A stretch of DNA of 64,000 bases from Pseudomonas rhizoryzae (GTDB lineage: Bacteria; Pseudomonadota; Gammaproteobacteria; Pseudomonadales; Pseudomonadaceae). The position numbers and the translations under genes were made by a program. The notes beneath the pieces were generated by a model. That model searched no databases, was not told the origin of the DNA, and saw nothing but the letters and a program-made list of their open reading frames with translations. Shown in pieces: positions 8,659 through 19,806 of this stretch (within the stretch, counting starts at the first letter, position 1; the number at the start of each line of letters is the position of its first letter). The stretch covers positions 124,001-188,000 of the forward strand of contig NZ_SULM01000010.1 in NCBI RefSeq assembly GCF_005250615.1, read 5' to 3'.

Positions 8659-8721
8659 CTTTTTATTTATATAAAAAACAATGGTTTAGGATATTTTCAG
8701 ACAGCCTTGGCCACCCATTGC

Positions 8722-8759
8722 GTCCGGCTCGCGGACACCCCTGTCGGCAAAGCGGACAG
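8722..8759. promoter_or_regulatory. Two tandem dyads, likely activator binding sites for the sigma-54 promoter
   Basis: Dyad 1 is GTCCG-N5-CGGAC (8722-8736). Dyad 2 is CTGTCGGCAAAGCGGACAG (8741-8759), symmetric at CTGTC/GACAG and at GC/GC. Their centres (8729 and 8750) are 21 bp apart, two helical turns, and lie about 100-120 bp upstream of the predicted sigma-54 start. That is the usual position of enhancer sites for NtrC-type activators. The sites end 2 bases before the stop codon of the response regulator gene. Confidence 0.6.
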
Positions 8760-8760
8760 C

Positions 8761-10082
<1,322 letters not shown>

Positions 10083-10098
<16 letters not shown>

Positions 10099-11528
10099 GG
10101 CAGCAGGATCTCGAAGCGGGTGGGAGCAGGTTGTTCGGCCAGGCGCGCCTCGCCGCCGTGGGCGCGGGCGGTTTCGCGGACCAGGGCCAGGCCCAGGCCG
10201 GTGCCTTCGGGGCGGCCGGTGACGAAGGGTTCGAAGAGCTGGCCGCGCAACTCGGCGGGCGGGCCCTGGCCGTCGTCTTCCACGGCCAGCACCAGCCAGT
10301 CGCCACGCCGGGTGACGTCGAGGCGGATGTCGCTGCCCATCGGCGCGGCCTGGAGGGCGTTGAGCAGCAGGTTGTCCAGGGCGCGGCCCAGGGCGTCGCG
10401 GTCGAAGCGTCCCTGCTCCACAGCGACCTGGGCGGTCAAGCGGATGTCGCGCGCCTGGGCCTGGTCTTCATGGCCGCTCAGCACCTCGCGACAGAAGGCG
10501 GTGAGATCGACCGTGGTCGGTTGCAACTGGGGCGGCTGGGTGAGGTCGAGCAGCCGCCGCAACAGGGCGTCCAGGCGGGTGATCTGCAGCAGGATGGCGT
10601 CCAGGGCGCGCTGCTGGCGCCCGCCATCGCCGGCCAGGGCGTTCTCGGCCTTGAGGCGCATGGCAGCCAGGGGATTGCGGATCTCGTGGGCGACTCCGGC
10701 GGCGACCCGGCCAAGGGCCGCCAGGCGTTCGCTGGCATGCACCTGGGTGGTCAGGCGCTGGGCCTCGCCGCGGGCCTGGGCCAGGCGCTGGCCGGCCTGG
10801 TTGAGCGCCGCCAGCACCCGGTCCAGTTCGCGTTCGCCGGTCAGGGCGAGGGTGGGCAGGTCCTGGCTGGCCGTGGCGCCGAGATCCCGCTCGACCCGGG
10901 CGACATGGCGCGACCACTGCCAGGTGAGGCGGCCGAGCAGCAGGGTGGTGGCGAGCATGGCCAGCAGCAACAGACCCAGGCCCAGTTGCAGTTGGCGCTG
11001 GCCACGGCTGTCGGCGAAGGTGAGGCGGGTCAGAGTCCAGGCGGCGAGATCGGGAATGGGGCCGGACAGCGGGCAGGCGGCGACCAGGATGGTGGAGCCG
11101 TCGACGCTGAAGGATTCGCTCAGGCTGCGCGCCTCGGCCAGGCTGGTGGCGGCGAGCTCGGCCAGGTGCTGGCGCTCGGTGGCGGTCAGGCTGAAGGGAC
11201 TGGCGTCGGCCAGCAGGCCGGCCTGTTCCTGCCAGAGCCCGCCGGCCATGCCGCGATAGCGCAGCAGGCCGACGCTGGCCACGCCGGTGAGCCCCTGGCG
11301 CAGCGTCGGATCGGCCAGGCCGGCGCTGGGGCCGGACCAGCCGTTGCTGTAGAAACGGTAGCTCCCGGCGATGGTCTGGCAGGCCTGTTCGGCTTCCGCG
11401 GTGGCCTGGCCGAGCAGGGCGGTTTCCGACTGGCGCAAGAGCAGGATCATCAACCAGCCGACGCCAATGGCCATGCCGCCGAGCAACAGCAACACGGCCA
11501 GCAGACGACTGCGCAGCGATCCGAACAT
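10083..11528 (-). CDS. Membrane sensor histidine kinase, partner of the NtrC-type regulator
   Basis: 481 residues. Transmembrane helices at about 9-31 and 182-199 bracket a periplasmic sensor region of about 150 residues; a linker leads to the dimerisation box with H281 (GVAHEIRNPLAAM), then the N box NLLLNALQAAP, the G boxes GDWLVLAVEDDGQGPP and GTGLGLALVRE. No PAS domain is seen. The ATG at 11526-11528 starts just before the first helix. The stop overlaps the regulator start by 16 bases, so kinase and regulator are co-translated. The ligand is unknown; the periplasmic domain matches no sensor I can name. Confidence 0.9.
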
Positions 11529-11695
11529 GGGTTTTCTCTTCCAGGCCTTGGCCTGGATAGAGTGCCACACCCCGGCGGAGTTCGCGGCGCAGAGCGGGGC
11601 GTGCCGTGCGGGCTGAACTCAGCCACGAACGTACAAGCCAGGGCCGGGGCCCCTGGCTAGCCTGGGCCTCTCTTTCGACTGCTGGTAGGTGCCCC

Positions 11696-12298
11696 GTGGA
11701 AATCTTTCTCTATGCCTTGAGCGTCATGTACAGCCCCGGTCCGGTCAACGCCCTGGGCCTCGATGCCGGCCTGCGTGGCCAGGCCCGGCGAGCCTCAGGT
11801 TTCTATGTGGGAGTGGGCTGCGCCATGCTGCTGATGTTCCTGGCGCTGGGGTATGCCGGTGCGGCCATCGTCTCGGGGAAGTGGCTACCCTGGCTGGCGC
11901 TGCTCGGCGGCGGCTACAGTCTGTACCTGGGCTATCGCATCGCCACTGCCGCACCGCCGACGGCGAACGAAGAGGGCGCCACGCAGGCACGGCTGACCTT
12001 CGCCCGTGGCTTGCTGATCCAGGGCCTCAACCCCAAGGGCTGGCTGGCCGTGCTACCCATCGCCACGGTGATGTTCCCAGCGGCCCAGGTAACCGGGATG
12101 AAGATCGCCCTCTGCTCGTTGCCGCTGGCCGCGGCGGCCTGTGGCGCGCCGGCCAGCTACGCCTTGCTCGGCGCCGGACTCGGGCGCTATCTGGTCCGTG
12201 GACGCGGGCTGCGCTGGGTGAATCGGCTGCTGGGCTTGAGCCTGGTCGGCTGCGCCCTGCTGCTGTTCCACGATGCCTGGCGCGGTCTGCTAGGCTAG
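11696..12298 (+). CDS. LysE/RhtB-family amino-acid exporter
   Basis: 200 residues with about six transmembrane helices and the LysE-family opening IFLYALSVMYSPGPVNALGL, followed by GLNPKGWLAVLP, a hallmark of this exporter family. The start is taken as GTG 11696, preceded by GGTAGGT; upstream extension of the frame is not membrane-like. It is followed after 19 bases by an AraC regulator in the same direction, so the pair probably forms one operon. The exported substrate is not predictable. Confidence 0.85.
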   Translation: MEIFLYALSVMYSPGPVNALGLDAGLRGQARRASGFYVGVGCAMLLMFLALGYAGAAIVSGKWLPWLALLGGGYSLYLGYRIATAAPPTANEEGATQARLTFARGLLIQGLNPKGWLAVLPIATVMFPAAQVTGMKIALCSLPLAAAACGAPASYALLGAGLGRYLVRGRGLRWVNRLLGLSLVGCALLLFHDAWRGLLG

Positions 12299-12317
12299 GT
12301 GCCTGGAGGGAGACGCC

Positions 12318-13202
12318 ATGAGCACCATGATCGAGCTGCCCGGCGCCACGGACTGGGTGCGCCATGCCCCGGCCTTTGCCGAACTGGAGTCCATCGAGGC
12401 CTTCTTCGGTGGCCACGCCTTCGATCCGCATCGCCACGCCACCTATGCCATCGGCCGCACCCTGGCCGGGGTGCAGAGTTTTTCCTATCGCGGCGCCAAG
12501 ACCAACAGCCTGCCGGGCGAGACCATGATCCTGCATCCGGACGAGGTCCACGACGGCCGCGCCGGCGCCGCCGATGGCTTTCGCTACCGCATGCTCTATC
12601 TGCCGCCGGCGCTGGTGCAGGACATCCTCGGCGGCCGGCCCTTGCCCTTCCACCGCGAGAGCACGTCCCACGACCCGCGCCTGGCACGGGCCACCGATGC
12701 AGTGTTCGCCGCCCTCGACGAACATCCCGATGCCCTGCGGCGTGACGATGCGCTCTATGGCCTGGTCGCCACCCTGGCCGAGGTCTGCCAGCCCTGGCCC
12801 AGTCGCGGCCGGGTCGACTTCGGCGCCGCCCTGCGCGCCCGCGAATACCTGGAGGACAATCTCGACCAGGCCGTCACCCTAGATGACCTGGCGCGCTGCG
12901 CCGGTCGCGACCGCTGGAGTCTGAGCCGGGATTTCCGCGCCTACTTCGGCACCAGTCCGCACCGCTATCAGACTCTGCGCCGCCTGGATCGGGTGCGCCT
13001 GCAGGTGCGTCTGGGCGTCGGGCTGGCCCAGGCCGCGGTGGAGGCGGGTTTTTACGACCAGAGTCATATGACCAGACATTTCCGCCAGGCCTTCGGCATA
13101 GCGCCCGCGCGCTGGTTCAACGGGCTGGCCGCAGCGCCCGGTACGCCTGGCCTGGGCGGCGAGTCGCGCCCTGAGCGCCGAGCCGACGAAGGGCGTTCCT
13201 GA
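12318..13202 (+). CDS. AraC-family transcriptional regulator linked to the LysE exporter
   Basis: 294 residues. An N-terminal cupin-type sensor carries FDPHRHATYAIG (about 37-48) and MILHPDEVHDG, as in AraC ligand-binding domains. The C-terminal double helix-turn-helix runs from about 180 to 275 (VTLDDLARCAGRDRWSLSRD and YDQSHMTRHFRQAFGIAPAR). GGAG lies 6 bases before the ATG. Adjacent same-strand LysE exporters in Pseudomonas are often controlled by such regulators in response to an amino acid; that is inferred here from the neighbourhood only. Confidence 0.9.
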   Translation: MSTMIELPGATDWVRHAPAFAELESIEAFFGGHAFDPHRHATYAIGRTLAGVQSFSYRGAKTNSLPGETMILHPDEVHDGRAGAADGFRYRMLYLPPALVQDILGGRPLPFHRESTSHDPRLARATDAVFAALDEHPDALRRDDALYGLVATLAEVCQPWPSRGRVDFGAALRAREYLEDNLDQAVTLDDLARCAGRDRWSLSRDFRAYFGTSPHRYQTLRRLDRVRLQVRLGVGLAQAAVEAGFYDQSHMTRHFRQAFGIAPARWFNGLAAAPGTPGLGGESRPERRADEGRS

Positions 13203-13295
13203 AGCCACGCCTGGTCTGCCAGCCGTCTCGCTGGCGAAACGATCGGCGGCGAGGGTAGTCAACCTGTGCGCACTTCATGAACAGGAGCTCATTCC

Positions 13296-15269
13296 ATGAA
13301 CGGCCAAGGAGAATCCGCCGCTCGTCATACCTTCAGTCCCCCCGTGTTCTGGACCTCCACCGGCATCCTGCTGGTCCTGGTGCTCTACGCCAGTGTGTTC
13401 CAGGCCAGCGCTCAGGGGGTGTTCGCCGCGATCCAGGCGTGGATCATCGGTAATCTCAGCTGGTTCTACATCCTCGCGGTGGCCATCATCCTCGGCACCG
13501 TGGTGTTCTTGGGCGTCAGCCGCTACGGCGACATCAAGCTCGGCCCCGACCACAGCGAGCCCGACTACAGCAGCACCACCTGGTTCGCCATGCTGTTCTC
13601 GGCGGGCATGGGCATCGGCCTGATGTTCTTCGGCGTCGCCGAGCCGGTGATGCACTTCCTCTCGCCGCCGGTAGGGACCGGCGGTAGCGTCGAGGCGGCC
13701 CGCGAGGCGATGAAGATCACCTTCTTCCATTGGGGCCTGCACGCCTGGGCCATCTACGCCATTGTGGCGCTGATCCTGGCGTACTTCAGTTATCGACACG
13801 GCCTGCCGCTCACCCTGAGATCGGCGCTCTATCCGCTGATCGGCGAGCGCATCCACGGCCCCATCGGTCATGCCGTGGACATCTTCGCCATCATCGGCAC
13901 CGTGCTGGGTGTCGCGACCTCCCTGGGATTCGGCGTGGCTCAGATCAACACCGGTCTCAATGCGCTGTTCGGGGTGCCCATCTCGGTCCCGGTGCAGATC
14001 GTGCTGATCATCGCCACCACCGCCCTGGCCACGCTCTCGGTGGCGACCGGCCTGGACAAGGGCGTCCGCCGGCTGTCCGAGCTGAACCTGGGCCTGGCAC
14101 TGCTGTTGATGGTCTCGGTCATCGTGCTCGGCCCGACCGTGCTGATCCTGCAGACCTTCGTGCAGAACACCGGCGGCTACCTCAGCGAGATCGTCAGCCG
14201 CACCCTCAACCTCAACGCCTACCAGCCCACCGACTGGATCGGCGGCTGGACGCTGTTCTACTGGGGCTGGTGGCTGGCCTGGTCGCCCTTCGTCGGGCTG
14301 TTCATCGCGCGCATCTCGCGCGGTCGGACCATCCGTGAATTCGTCTCCGGCGTGCTGCTGGTGCCGGCCGGTTTCACCCTGCTGTGGATGACGGTGTTCG
14401 GCAACACGGCGATCCACATGATCCTCACCGACGGCCTCACCGATCTCGCCGCCGCGGTGAACAAGGACAGCTCCCTGGCACTGTTCGCCTTCCTCGAGCA
14501 CTTCCCGCTGCACAGCGTGATATCGCTGGTGGCCATCGTCATGGTGGTGGTGTTCTTCGTCACCTCCGCCGATTCCGGCGCCATGGTGGTGGACATGCTG
14601 GCCTCCGGTGGCCAGGACCGGACGCCGGTCTGGCAACGGGTGTTCTGGGCCTCCAGCATGGGGCTGGTCGCCATCGCGCTGCTCCTGGCCGGCGGTCTCA
14701 AGGCGCTGCAGACCGCCACCATTGCCAGTGCCCTACCGTTCACCATTGCCCTGCTGTTCAGCATGCGTGGCCTGCTCAAGGCGCTCAAACTGGATGCCAC
14801 CAAGCGCGGCCTGCGCCATCAGGCGCTGAACGTCTCGCCGCCGACCATGAGGTCGCCAGGAGGCTGGCAGCGCCGGCTGCGCGGCCTGGCCATGTTCCCG
14901 CGGCGCAGCCACGTGGTGCGCTTCATCGCCGAGGTGGCCAAACCCGCGTGTCTGGCCGTAGCCGAGGAGTGGCGCAAGCAGGGGTACAGCTGCGCCGTCG
15001 AGGACAGCGACGACGGCGGCGTGCGGTTGCACGTCGGGCCGGCCGAGCAGCCGGAGTTCGTCTACGAGGTACGCCCCCATGCCTACGCCATGCCCAGCTT
15101 CGTGATGGGCAGCGAGCCGGGAGAGGAGCGCAAGTACTTCCGCGCCCAGGTACACCTGCGCGAGGGCGGCCAGGATCATGACGTCATGGGCTGGTCGCGT
15201 GAAGATGTCATCGGCGACATCCTCGACCAGTACGAAAGGCACATGCATTTCCTGCATCTGGTGGGCTGA
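13296..15269 (+). CDS. betT: BetT-type choline/betaine transporter (BCCT family)
   Basis: 657 residues with 12 predicted membrane helices and the BCCT signature FYWGWWLAWSPFVGLFIARI followed by SRGRTIREF. An early glycine-rich MLFSAGMGIGLMFFGVAEP segment matches the sodium/proton-coupled fold. A hydrophilic C-terminal extension of about 130 residues (from roughly 520) matches the osmoregulatory tail of BetT rather than the shorter BetP/OpuD forms. The protein takes up choline or related quaternary amines for osmoprotection and catabolism. AGGAG is 9 bases before the ATG. A strong terminator follows. betIBA are not in the window. Confidence 0.9.
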   Translation: MNGQGESAARHTFSPPVFWTSTGILLVLVLYASVFQASAQGVFAAIQAWIIGNLSWFYILAVAIILGTVVFLGVSRYGDIKLGPDHSEPDYSSTTWFAMLFSAGMGIGLMFFGVAEPVMHFLSPPVGTGGSVEAAREAMKITFFHWGLHAWAIYAIVALILAYFSYRHGLPLTLRSALYPLIGERIHGPIGHAVDIFAIIGTVLGVATSLGFGVAQINTGLNALFGVPISVPVQIVLIIATTALATLSVATGLDKGVRRLSELNLGLALLLMVSVIVLGPTVLILQTFVQNTGGYLSEIVSRTLNLNAYQPTDWIGGWTLFYWGWWLAWSPFVGLFIARISRGRTIREFVSGVLLVPAGFTLLWMTVFGNTAIHMILTDGLTDLAAAVNKDSSLALFAFLEHFPLHSVISLVAIVMVVVFFVTSADSGAMVVDMLASGGQDRTPVWQRVFWASSMGLVAIALLLAGGLKALQTATIASALPFTIALLFSMRGLLKALKLDATKRGLRHQALNVSPPTMRSPGGWQRRLRGLAMFPRRSHVVRFIAEVAKPACLAVAEEWRKQGYSCAVEDSDDGGVRLHVGPAEQPEFVYEVRPHAYAMPSFVMGSEPGEERKYFRAQVHLREGGQDHDVMGWSREDVIGDILDQYERHMHFLHLVG

Positions 15270-15273
15270 AAAC

Positions 15274-15304
15274 GCAAAAGCCGGGCGAAGTGCCCGGCTT
15301 TTGC
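15274..15304. terminator. Bidirectional rho-independent terminator between betT and a chemoreceptor
   Basis: A 13-bp perfect stem (GCAAAAGCCGGGC / GCCCGGCTTTTGC) with a 5-base loop. The stem contains A and T tracts on both sides, so it can terminate both the rightward betT transcript and the leftward chemoreceptor transcript. Confidence 0.88.
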
Positions 15305-15321
15305 GTGTCGCCGAGGGGGCG

Positions 15322-17322
15322 TCACTTCACCCGGAAACGCCGCACCACGGCGATCAGTTGTTCGTTGGACGACTGGACCGCGGCGGTGCTCTCCGCGGTG
15401 CGCTGGCCACTGGTCACCAGGTCGTCGACGATATGGCGCACGGCGACCATGTTCTGGTTGATCTCACCGGCCACCACGCTCTGTTGCTCGGCCGCCGCGG
15501 CGATCTGGGTTGAAAGATCACTGATGCGCACCACCGAGCCGCTCATTTCGTCCAGGCCCTGGGTGACCTCGCGGGTTCGTTCGGCGGTGCTCTCACAACT
15601 GGCCTTGGTCGTTTCCATGGCCGTCACGGCGGAACTCACTCCCTGCTGCAGGCGGCCGAGCATCTCGTTGATCTCGGCGGTGCTCTGCTGGGTACGGCCG
15701 GCCAGGGCGCGCACCTCGTCGGCCACCACGGCGAAGCCTCGCCCCTGCTCGCCGGCGCGGGCCGCCTCGATGGCTGCGTTGAGCGCCAGCAGGTTGGTCT
15801 GACCGGCGATCTCGCCGATCACGCCGAGCACGTCGTTGATGCGCTGGGCATCGCTCTGCATGGCCTGCACCTTGAGGGTGGCATCCGCCACCTGGTCGAC
15901 CAGCGCCAGCACGCTGGCCGAGGCCTGCTGGACCACCGCGCGGGAACGCTCGGCCTGGCCATTGGCGGCCTGGGTGAGGCTGGCGGTGTCACCGGCGCTG
16001 CGCGCCACGGATTCGGAGGTGGCGCTCATCTCGGTGATGGCTGTCACCGCCTGGTCGGTCTCGCTGGCGTGTCGAGCGAGGATGGCACTGTTCTGCTGGG
16101 CCTGGCCGTGCAACTGCTCGATGCCACTGCCGATGCGGCCGGTGGCGTCGCTCACCTCGCCGATCAGGCGCTGCAGGTAGGCGATGAAGCCATTGACCGC
16201 GCCGGCCACGGCATCCACCTCGTCCTTGCCCTGTACCGGCACGCGGCGGGTCAGGTCGGCGTCGCCGGCGGAGAGCGATTCGATATTGCGCTGCAGCAGG
16301 CCCAGACGGCCCATCAGCTTGCCGAGGGCGAGCACCATGATGATGACCAGCAGCAGCACCAGCGGCAACTGGATCGTCGCCAGGGTCTTGAGGATGGTGG
16401 TGTTGGTGGCCTCGATCAACGCGGTGGGCAGCGCCGTGGCCAGCAGCCAGGGCGTGCCGGCCAGCGGGCGCAGGAAGAAGGTGTGCGGGGTGCCGTGCTC
16501 GTCGGTGTAGGTGTCGCGGAGCACGGCGCTGCCCTGCACCTTGCCTAGGTTGCGCTGAATGGCGGCGACGAAAGGCGAGCGGTCGGCATAGGCCGAGACA
16601 TTGTTCAGCACCTGCGAATCGCCCAGCTCCGACAGGTTGCTGAGGATCTTGCCATCGCCCTCGACGATCATCATGTCGGTGCCATCGAGTTCCTTGCGCA
16701 ACTCATCCACCAGCGGATTGAAGAAGCCCAGGGTGAGATCGATGGTAGATACGCCGTAGGCCTTGCCATCGCGCTGGATGGCCATGGCACAGTTGGTACG
16801 CGGCTGAGCGCTGGCGGCATCCTTGTAGGCGGCGGCCCAGACGCACTGGCCGGCAGGCGCCTTGAGGCCGGCCTGGAACCAGGGTTGCTCCCAGTAGTTG
16901 AGCGATTCGGGTGAATTCCAGTGGGTATTGACGATCAATTTGCCGCTGGCATCGCGGTGGTAGAAGGTACTGAATTTGTCGCGGCCCGGTTCGCGCTGGT
17001 TCGGCAGCGGCCAGATGCCGCCGCCGAACACCTTGGCGTCGCCGTACTGGTCCACCAGGCCGGGCAGCACCTTGTCGATGGCGGCGCTGTCCAGCAGGGG
17101 CACGGTCTGGGTGATGGCGCGTTGCTGCGCCTGGATCTGGTTGAGTTCGCGATAGATGCGGGTGCCCACCTCGTTGACCCGGGTGAGCACGGCGGCTTCG
17201 CCGGCGGCGACCAGCTCTGGCGTTACCCACAGGCGGATGCCGATGATGGTAGCCAAGAGGGTAGCGCCGATGAAGCCTAGGAAAATCAGGGTGTAGCGGG
17301 TTTTAATGGTGTTCAAGGCCAT
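15322..17322 (-). CDS. Methyl-accepting chemotaxis protein with dCache-type sensor
   Basis: 666 residues: TM1 at about 10-30, a large periplasmic domain of about 300 residues with the double-Cache pattern ([38 protein letters not shown]), TM2 near 355-375, HAMP, and a signalling tip [20 protein letters not shown]. It lacks the full amino-acid-binding Cache motif seen in the 23922 receptor. The C-terminus ends VVRRFRVK with no CheR-binding pentapeptide. A near-consensus FliA promoter lies at 17404-17430, tying expression to the flagellar cascade. The ligand is unknown. Confidence 0.92.
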   Translation of the reverse strand: MALNTIKTRYTLIFLGFIGATLLATIIGIRLWVTPELVAAGEAAVLTRVNEVGTRIYRELNQIQAQQRAITQTVPLLDSAAIDKVLPGLVDQYGDAKVFGGGIWPLPNQREPGRDKFSTFYHRDASGKLIVNTHWNSPESLNYWEQPWFQAGLKAPAGQCVWAAAYKDAASAQPRTNCAMAIQRDGKAYGVSTIDLTLGFFNPLVDELRKELDGTDMMIVEGDGKILSNLSELGDSQVLNNVSAYADRSPFVAAIQRNLGKVQGSAVLRDTYTDEHGTPHTFFLRPLAGTPWLLATALPTALIEATNTTILKTLATIQLPLVLLLVIIMVLALGKLMGRLGLLQRNIESLSAGDADLTRRVPVQGKDEVDAVAGAVNGFIAYLQRLIGEVSDATGRIGSGIEQLHGQAQQNSAILARHASETDQAVTAITEMSATSESVARSAGDTASLTQAANGQAERSRAVVQQASASVLALVDQVADATLKVQAMQSDAQRINDVLGVIGEIAGQTNLLALNAAIEAARAGEQGRGFAVVADEVRALAGRTQQSTAEINEMLGRLQQGVSSAVTAMETTKASCESTAERTREVTQGLDEMSGSVVRISDLSTQIAAAAEQQSVVAGEINQNMVAVRHIVDDLVTSGQRTAESTAAVQSSNEQLIAVVRRFRVK

Positions 17323-17403
17323 GGTGTCGCTCCTGCGATGACAGCGTCTTTCGCGCTACGAGAAGCATCCTGTGGGCTCTACTGAAGCGAGGATGCCAGG
17401 GCC

Positions 17404-17430
17404 TTATCGGCGTCTGACGTGTGACCTTTA
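17404..17430 (-). promoter_or_regulatory. FliA (sigma-28) promoter for the chemoreceptor
   Basis: On the minus strand: TAAA, exactly 15 bases, then GCCGATAA. This matches the sigma-28 consensus in both elements and spacing. It lies 82 bases upstream of the chemoreceptor ATG. Confidence 0.85.
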
Positions 17431-17451
17431 GTCGCGGCAGAGGGTGGGATA

Positions 17452-17498
17452 CCGAAAGCTGAAACGGGTCGTGAGGTGACCCGGTGGACAGCTTTCGG
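17452..17498. terminator. Extended hairpin after the nitrilase-family gene
   Basis: Ten-bp perfect outer stem (CCGAAAGCTG / CAGCTTTCGG) plus an inner CGGGTC / GACCCG stem. It lies 22 bases beyond the nitrilase stop and before the FliA promoter, so it would insulate the chemoreceptor from read-through. Confidence 0.6.
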
Positions 17499-17519
17499 CC
17501 AGGCGGTTGTTTCCATGGT

Positions 17520-18276
17520 TCAGCACTGTAGCGATCGGCTTTCACCCTGCCAGTCCACCCCGTGCCTTCGGGCGATCACCAATTGCTGACCGGTTCCGGG
17601 CGCTGCCTCCAGGCATCGTCCATCGGCCAGCCAGAAGGCACTGCGGCCCACGCAGGCGTAGCCACCGGTGGGCGCCCCATGGTTAGCCAGCAGCACCGGA
17701 AAGCCGAGGCGCCGGGCGTAGCCGATCAACTGGGCACTGTCGGCGGCATAGCCGCTCGGCCCGATCACCGCCGAGACCAGATAGACGTCGGCACCGCGGG
17801 CACGGGCGACTTCGGCATGGACGGGGTTGTTGCTGTCGGCGCAGATGGCCAACGCGCCTTTTAGCTCTCCCAGCTGCAGCAGGGCGCCGCCGGAGCCGGC
17901 CACGAAAGGGGGGGGATTCGCCGGGGTGCAGGTACTGCTTGGTGTGTACCTGGCAATTGCCAGCGGCGCCCAGAATCAGAGCGCCGATCTGCAGACCCGT
18001 CTCGCCGCGGATGGGCGCGCCGATCACGGCGGTCAGTCCGGCCTCCCGGCAGGCCTCGCGTAGCGGCAGCAGACGGCGGTCGCTGGGTTCGAGCGCCAAC
18101 TCCGCCGCCAGGCTCGGCTCGTAACCCGTCAGCGACAACTCGGGAAACAGCAGCAGATCCACCCCGGCCGTGGCGGCCGCGGCGATGAAATCCAGGTGGG
18201 TGCGTAGATTGCTGGCGAGATCGCCCGGGATCGAAGTGGACTGGGCGGCGGCGAGGGTGAGGCTGGCTGCGGACAT
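17520..18276 (-). pseudogene. Carbon-nitrogen hydrolase (nitrilase family), frameshifted in a C8 run
   Basis: Two overlapping frames together make one nitrilase-superfamily protein of about 251 residues. The first frame gives the start to HTKQYLHPGES, with catalytic E46 (LLLFPELSLTGYE) and K113; the second gives FVAGSGGALLQL onward with the nucleophile C145 (GALAICADSNNP). The switch falls in a run of eight C on the coding strand (8 G at 17908-17915); seven would restore the frame. All three catalytic residues are intact, so this may be a recent mutation, a phase-variable tract, or a sequencing error. The natural substrate (amide or nitrile) is unknown. Divergent from the alcohol dehydrogenase gene. 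Confidence 0.8.
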
Positions 18277-18421
18277 CTGGACTCCCGGACGTTGGGTCGG
18301 CGACTACTACAGCAACATCGGCAACCGCCTGAAAGTCTTCCGCCGGGACGCTGCCGTGTGGTCGGCAAGGCAGCCGAGCAGAGGTGGAGCACCCTGGCTG
18401 CAACTGAGTTGCCGCCGAGTT

Positions 18422-18431
18422 ATAGCGCTAT
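18422..18431. promoter_or_regulatory. Palindrome ATAGCGCTAT in the divergent nitrilase/alcohol dehydrogenase spacer
   Basis: A perfect 10-bp palindrome about 80 bases upstream of the alcohol dehydrogenase start and 145 bases from the divergent gene. It could be an operator for the catabolic run; no regulator gene is adjacent, so this is only a candidate. Confidence 0.3.
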
Positions 18432-18511
18432 CGCAACCTCTCAGTATTTGCCCACCCAGGGCGTCGCTATAGTCACGCCGTCTATCGATTTGAAGAATAA
18501 CAGGACGGATC

Positions 18512-19648
18512 ATGGCGATAATCAACTATGTAACGGAAATCCGCTTCGGCGTCGGCTGCGCGGCCGAGTTGGGTGAGGTCTGCCAGCGCCTGGGTTTCCG
18601 CCGCCCGCTGATCGTCACCGATCGCGGGGTGGTGGCTGCCGGCCTCATCGGGCAGTTGCTGGAGCTGAATCCCCTGTCGGCGTACCAGGTATTCGACGCC
18701 ACCCCGGCCAACCCTACCGAGGCCGCTACCCGTGAGGGCGTAGCCTGCTACCACGCGGCCGAGTGCGACGGCATCATCGCCATCGGCGGTGGCTCGCCCA
18801 TCGACCTGGCCAAGGCCATCGCGGTGTCCGCCCGCCATCCGGGCCCCTTGAAAGACTTCGCGCTCATCGAGGGCGGCCTGGCCCGGATCACCGCCGCCAC
18901 GGTGCCCATCGTGGCCATTCCCACCACCGCCGGCACCGGTAGCGAAGTCGGTCGCGGCGCCATCATCATTCTCGATGATGGCCGCAAGGTGGGTATACTC
19001 TCGCCATACGTCATCCCGCGCGTGGCGATCTGTGATCCCACGCTGACGCTCAGCCTGCCACCACACCTGACGGCGGCCACGGGCATGGATGCGGTGGCAC
19101 ACTGCATCGAGACCTTCCTCGCCCCCAGCTTCAATCCGCCGGCCGAGGGCATCGCGCTGGACGGTCTGCGGCGTGCCTGGCGCAACCTGGAGCTAGCCTT
19201 CAACGAGCCGAGCAATATCGAGGCGCGCACCCAGATGCTCAGCGCCTCGCTGCAGGGCGCGCTGGCCTTCCAGAAGGGCCTGGGCTGCGTGCACAGCCTC
19301 AGTCACTCGCTGGGCGGAATCGATCCGCGTCTGCACCACGGCACCCTCAACGCCGTGCTGCTGCCTGCCGTGGTCGGCTTCAACCGGGGCGCGGAGTCGG
19401 TGATCCGCGAGGAAAAACTCGAACGTCTCGCCCAGGCCATGCAACTGCCCGCGCACCTATCCGTAGAGCAGGCCCTGGCGGACAAGGCCGAGGCCCTGCG
19501 TCTACCGACGGGGCTGGCGCAGATGGGCGTCGGCCAAGAGCTCATGTCACGCATCGTCGCCGGTGCCCTGGCCGATCACAGCCACAAGACCAACCCCCGG
19601 GAAGCCACGGCAGAGGACTACATCCAGCTACTCCAGGCCTCTTTCTGA
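18512..19648 (+). CDS. Iron-containing (group III) alcohol dehydrogenase
   Basis: 378 residues. NAD-binding glycine motif GGGSPIDLAKAIA near 91-103, PTTAGTGSEV, then metal-site histidines in GMDAVAHCIE, GCVHSLSHSLGG and LHHGTLNAVL, the usual Fe-ADH pattern. Family members oxidise or reduce short alcohols, including 1,3-propanediol, lactaldehyde and 4-hydroxybutyrate. Downstream are an MFS carrier and a D-lactate dehydrogenase, suggesting a hydroxy-acid or diol route, which is inference. AGGAC precedes the ATG. The gene is followed by a GC-rich hairpin. Confidence 0.9.
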   Translation: MAIINYVTEIRFGVGCAAELGEVCQRLGFRRPLIVTDRGVVAAGLIGQLLELNPLSAYQVFDATPANPTEAATREGVACYHAAECDGIIAIGGGSPIDLAKAIAVSARHPGPLKDFALIEGGLARITAATVPIVAIPTTAGTGSEVGRGAIIILDDGRKVGILSPYVIPRVAICDPTLTLSLPPHLTAATGMDAVAHCIETFLAPSFNPPAEGIALDGLRRAWRNLELAFNEPSNIEARTQMLSASLQGALAFQKGLGCVHSLSHSLGGIDPRLHHGTLNAVLLPAVVGFNRGAESVIREEKLERLAQAMQLPAHLSVEQALADKAEALRLPTGLAQMGVGQELMSRIVAGALADHSHKTNPREATAEDYIQLLQASF

Positions 19649-19658
19649 GGACCGGGCA

Positions 19659-19683
19659 GGGGGCGACCTCCACGGGCGCCCCC
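19659..19683 (+). terminator. GC-rich hairpin after the alcohol dehydrogenase gene
   Basis: Seven-bp stem GGGGGCG / CGCCCCC starting 11 bases after the stop. There is no T tract, so termination is uncertain. Confidence 0.4.
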
Positions 19684-19806
19684 GTACGTAGCCTTTCGCG
19701 GCCCCTGTCCAATCGCCTATAAGATGGCAGGGTCTGGCCTGCGTACGGCTCCCGTGCAAACCCCTCGCGCTGTAATCACAACAATGAATAAAGGACGCGA
19801 AACATC

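Noticed and set aside
13275-14636. 453-codon open frame antisense to betT
   Set aside because: Low-complexity, His/Gln/Glu-rich translation typical of antisense shadows; betT is unambiguous.
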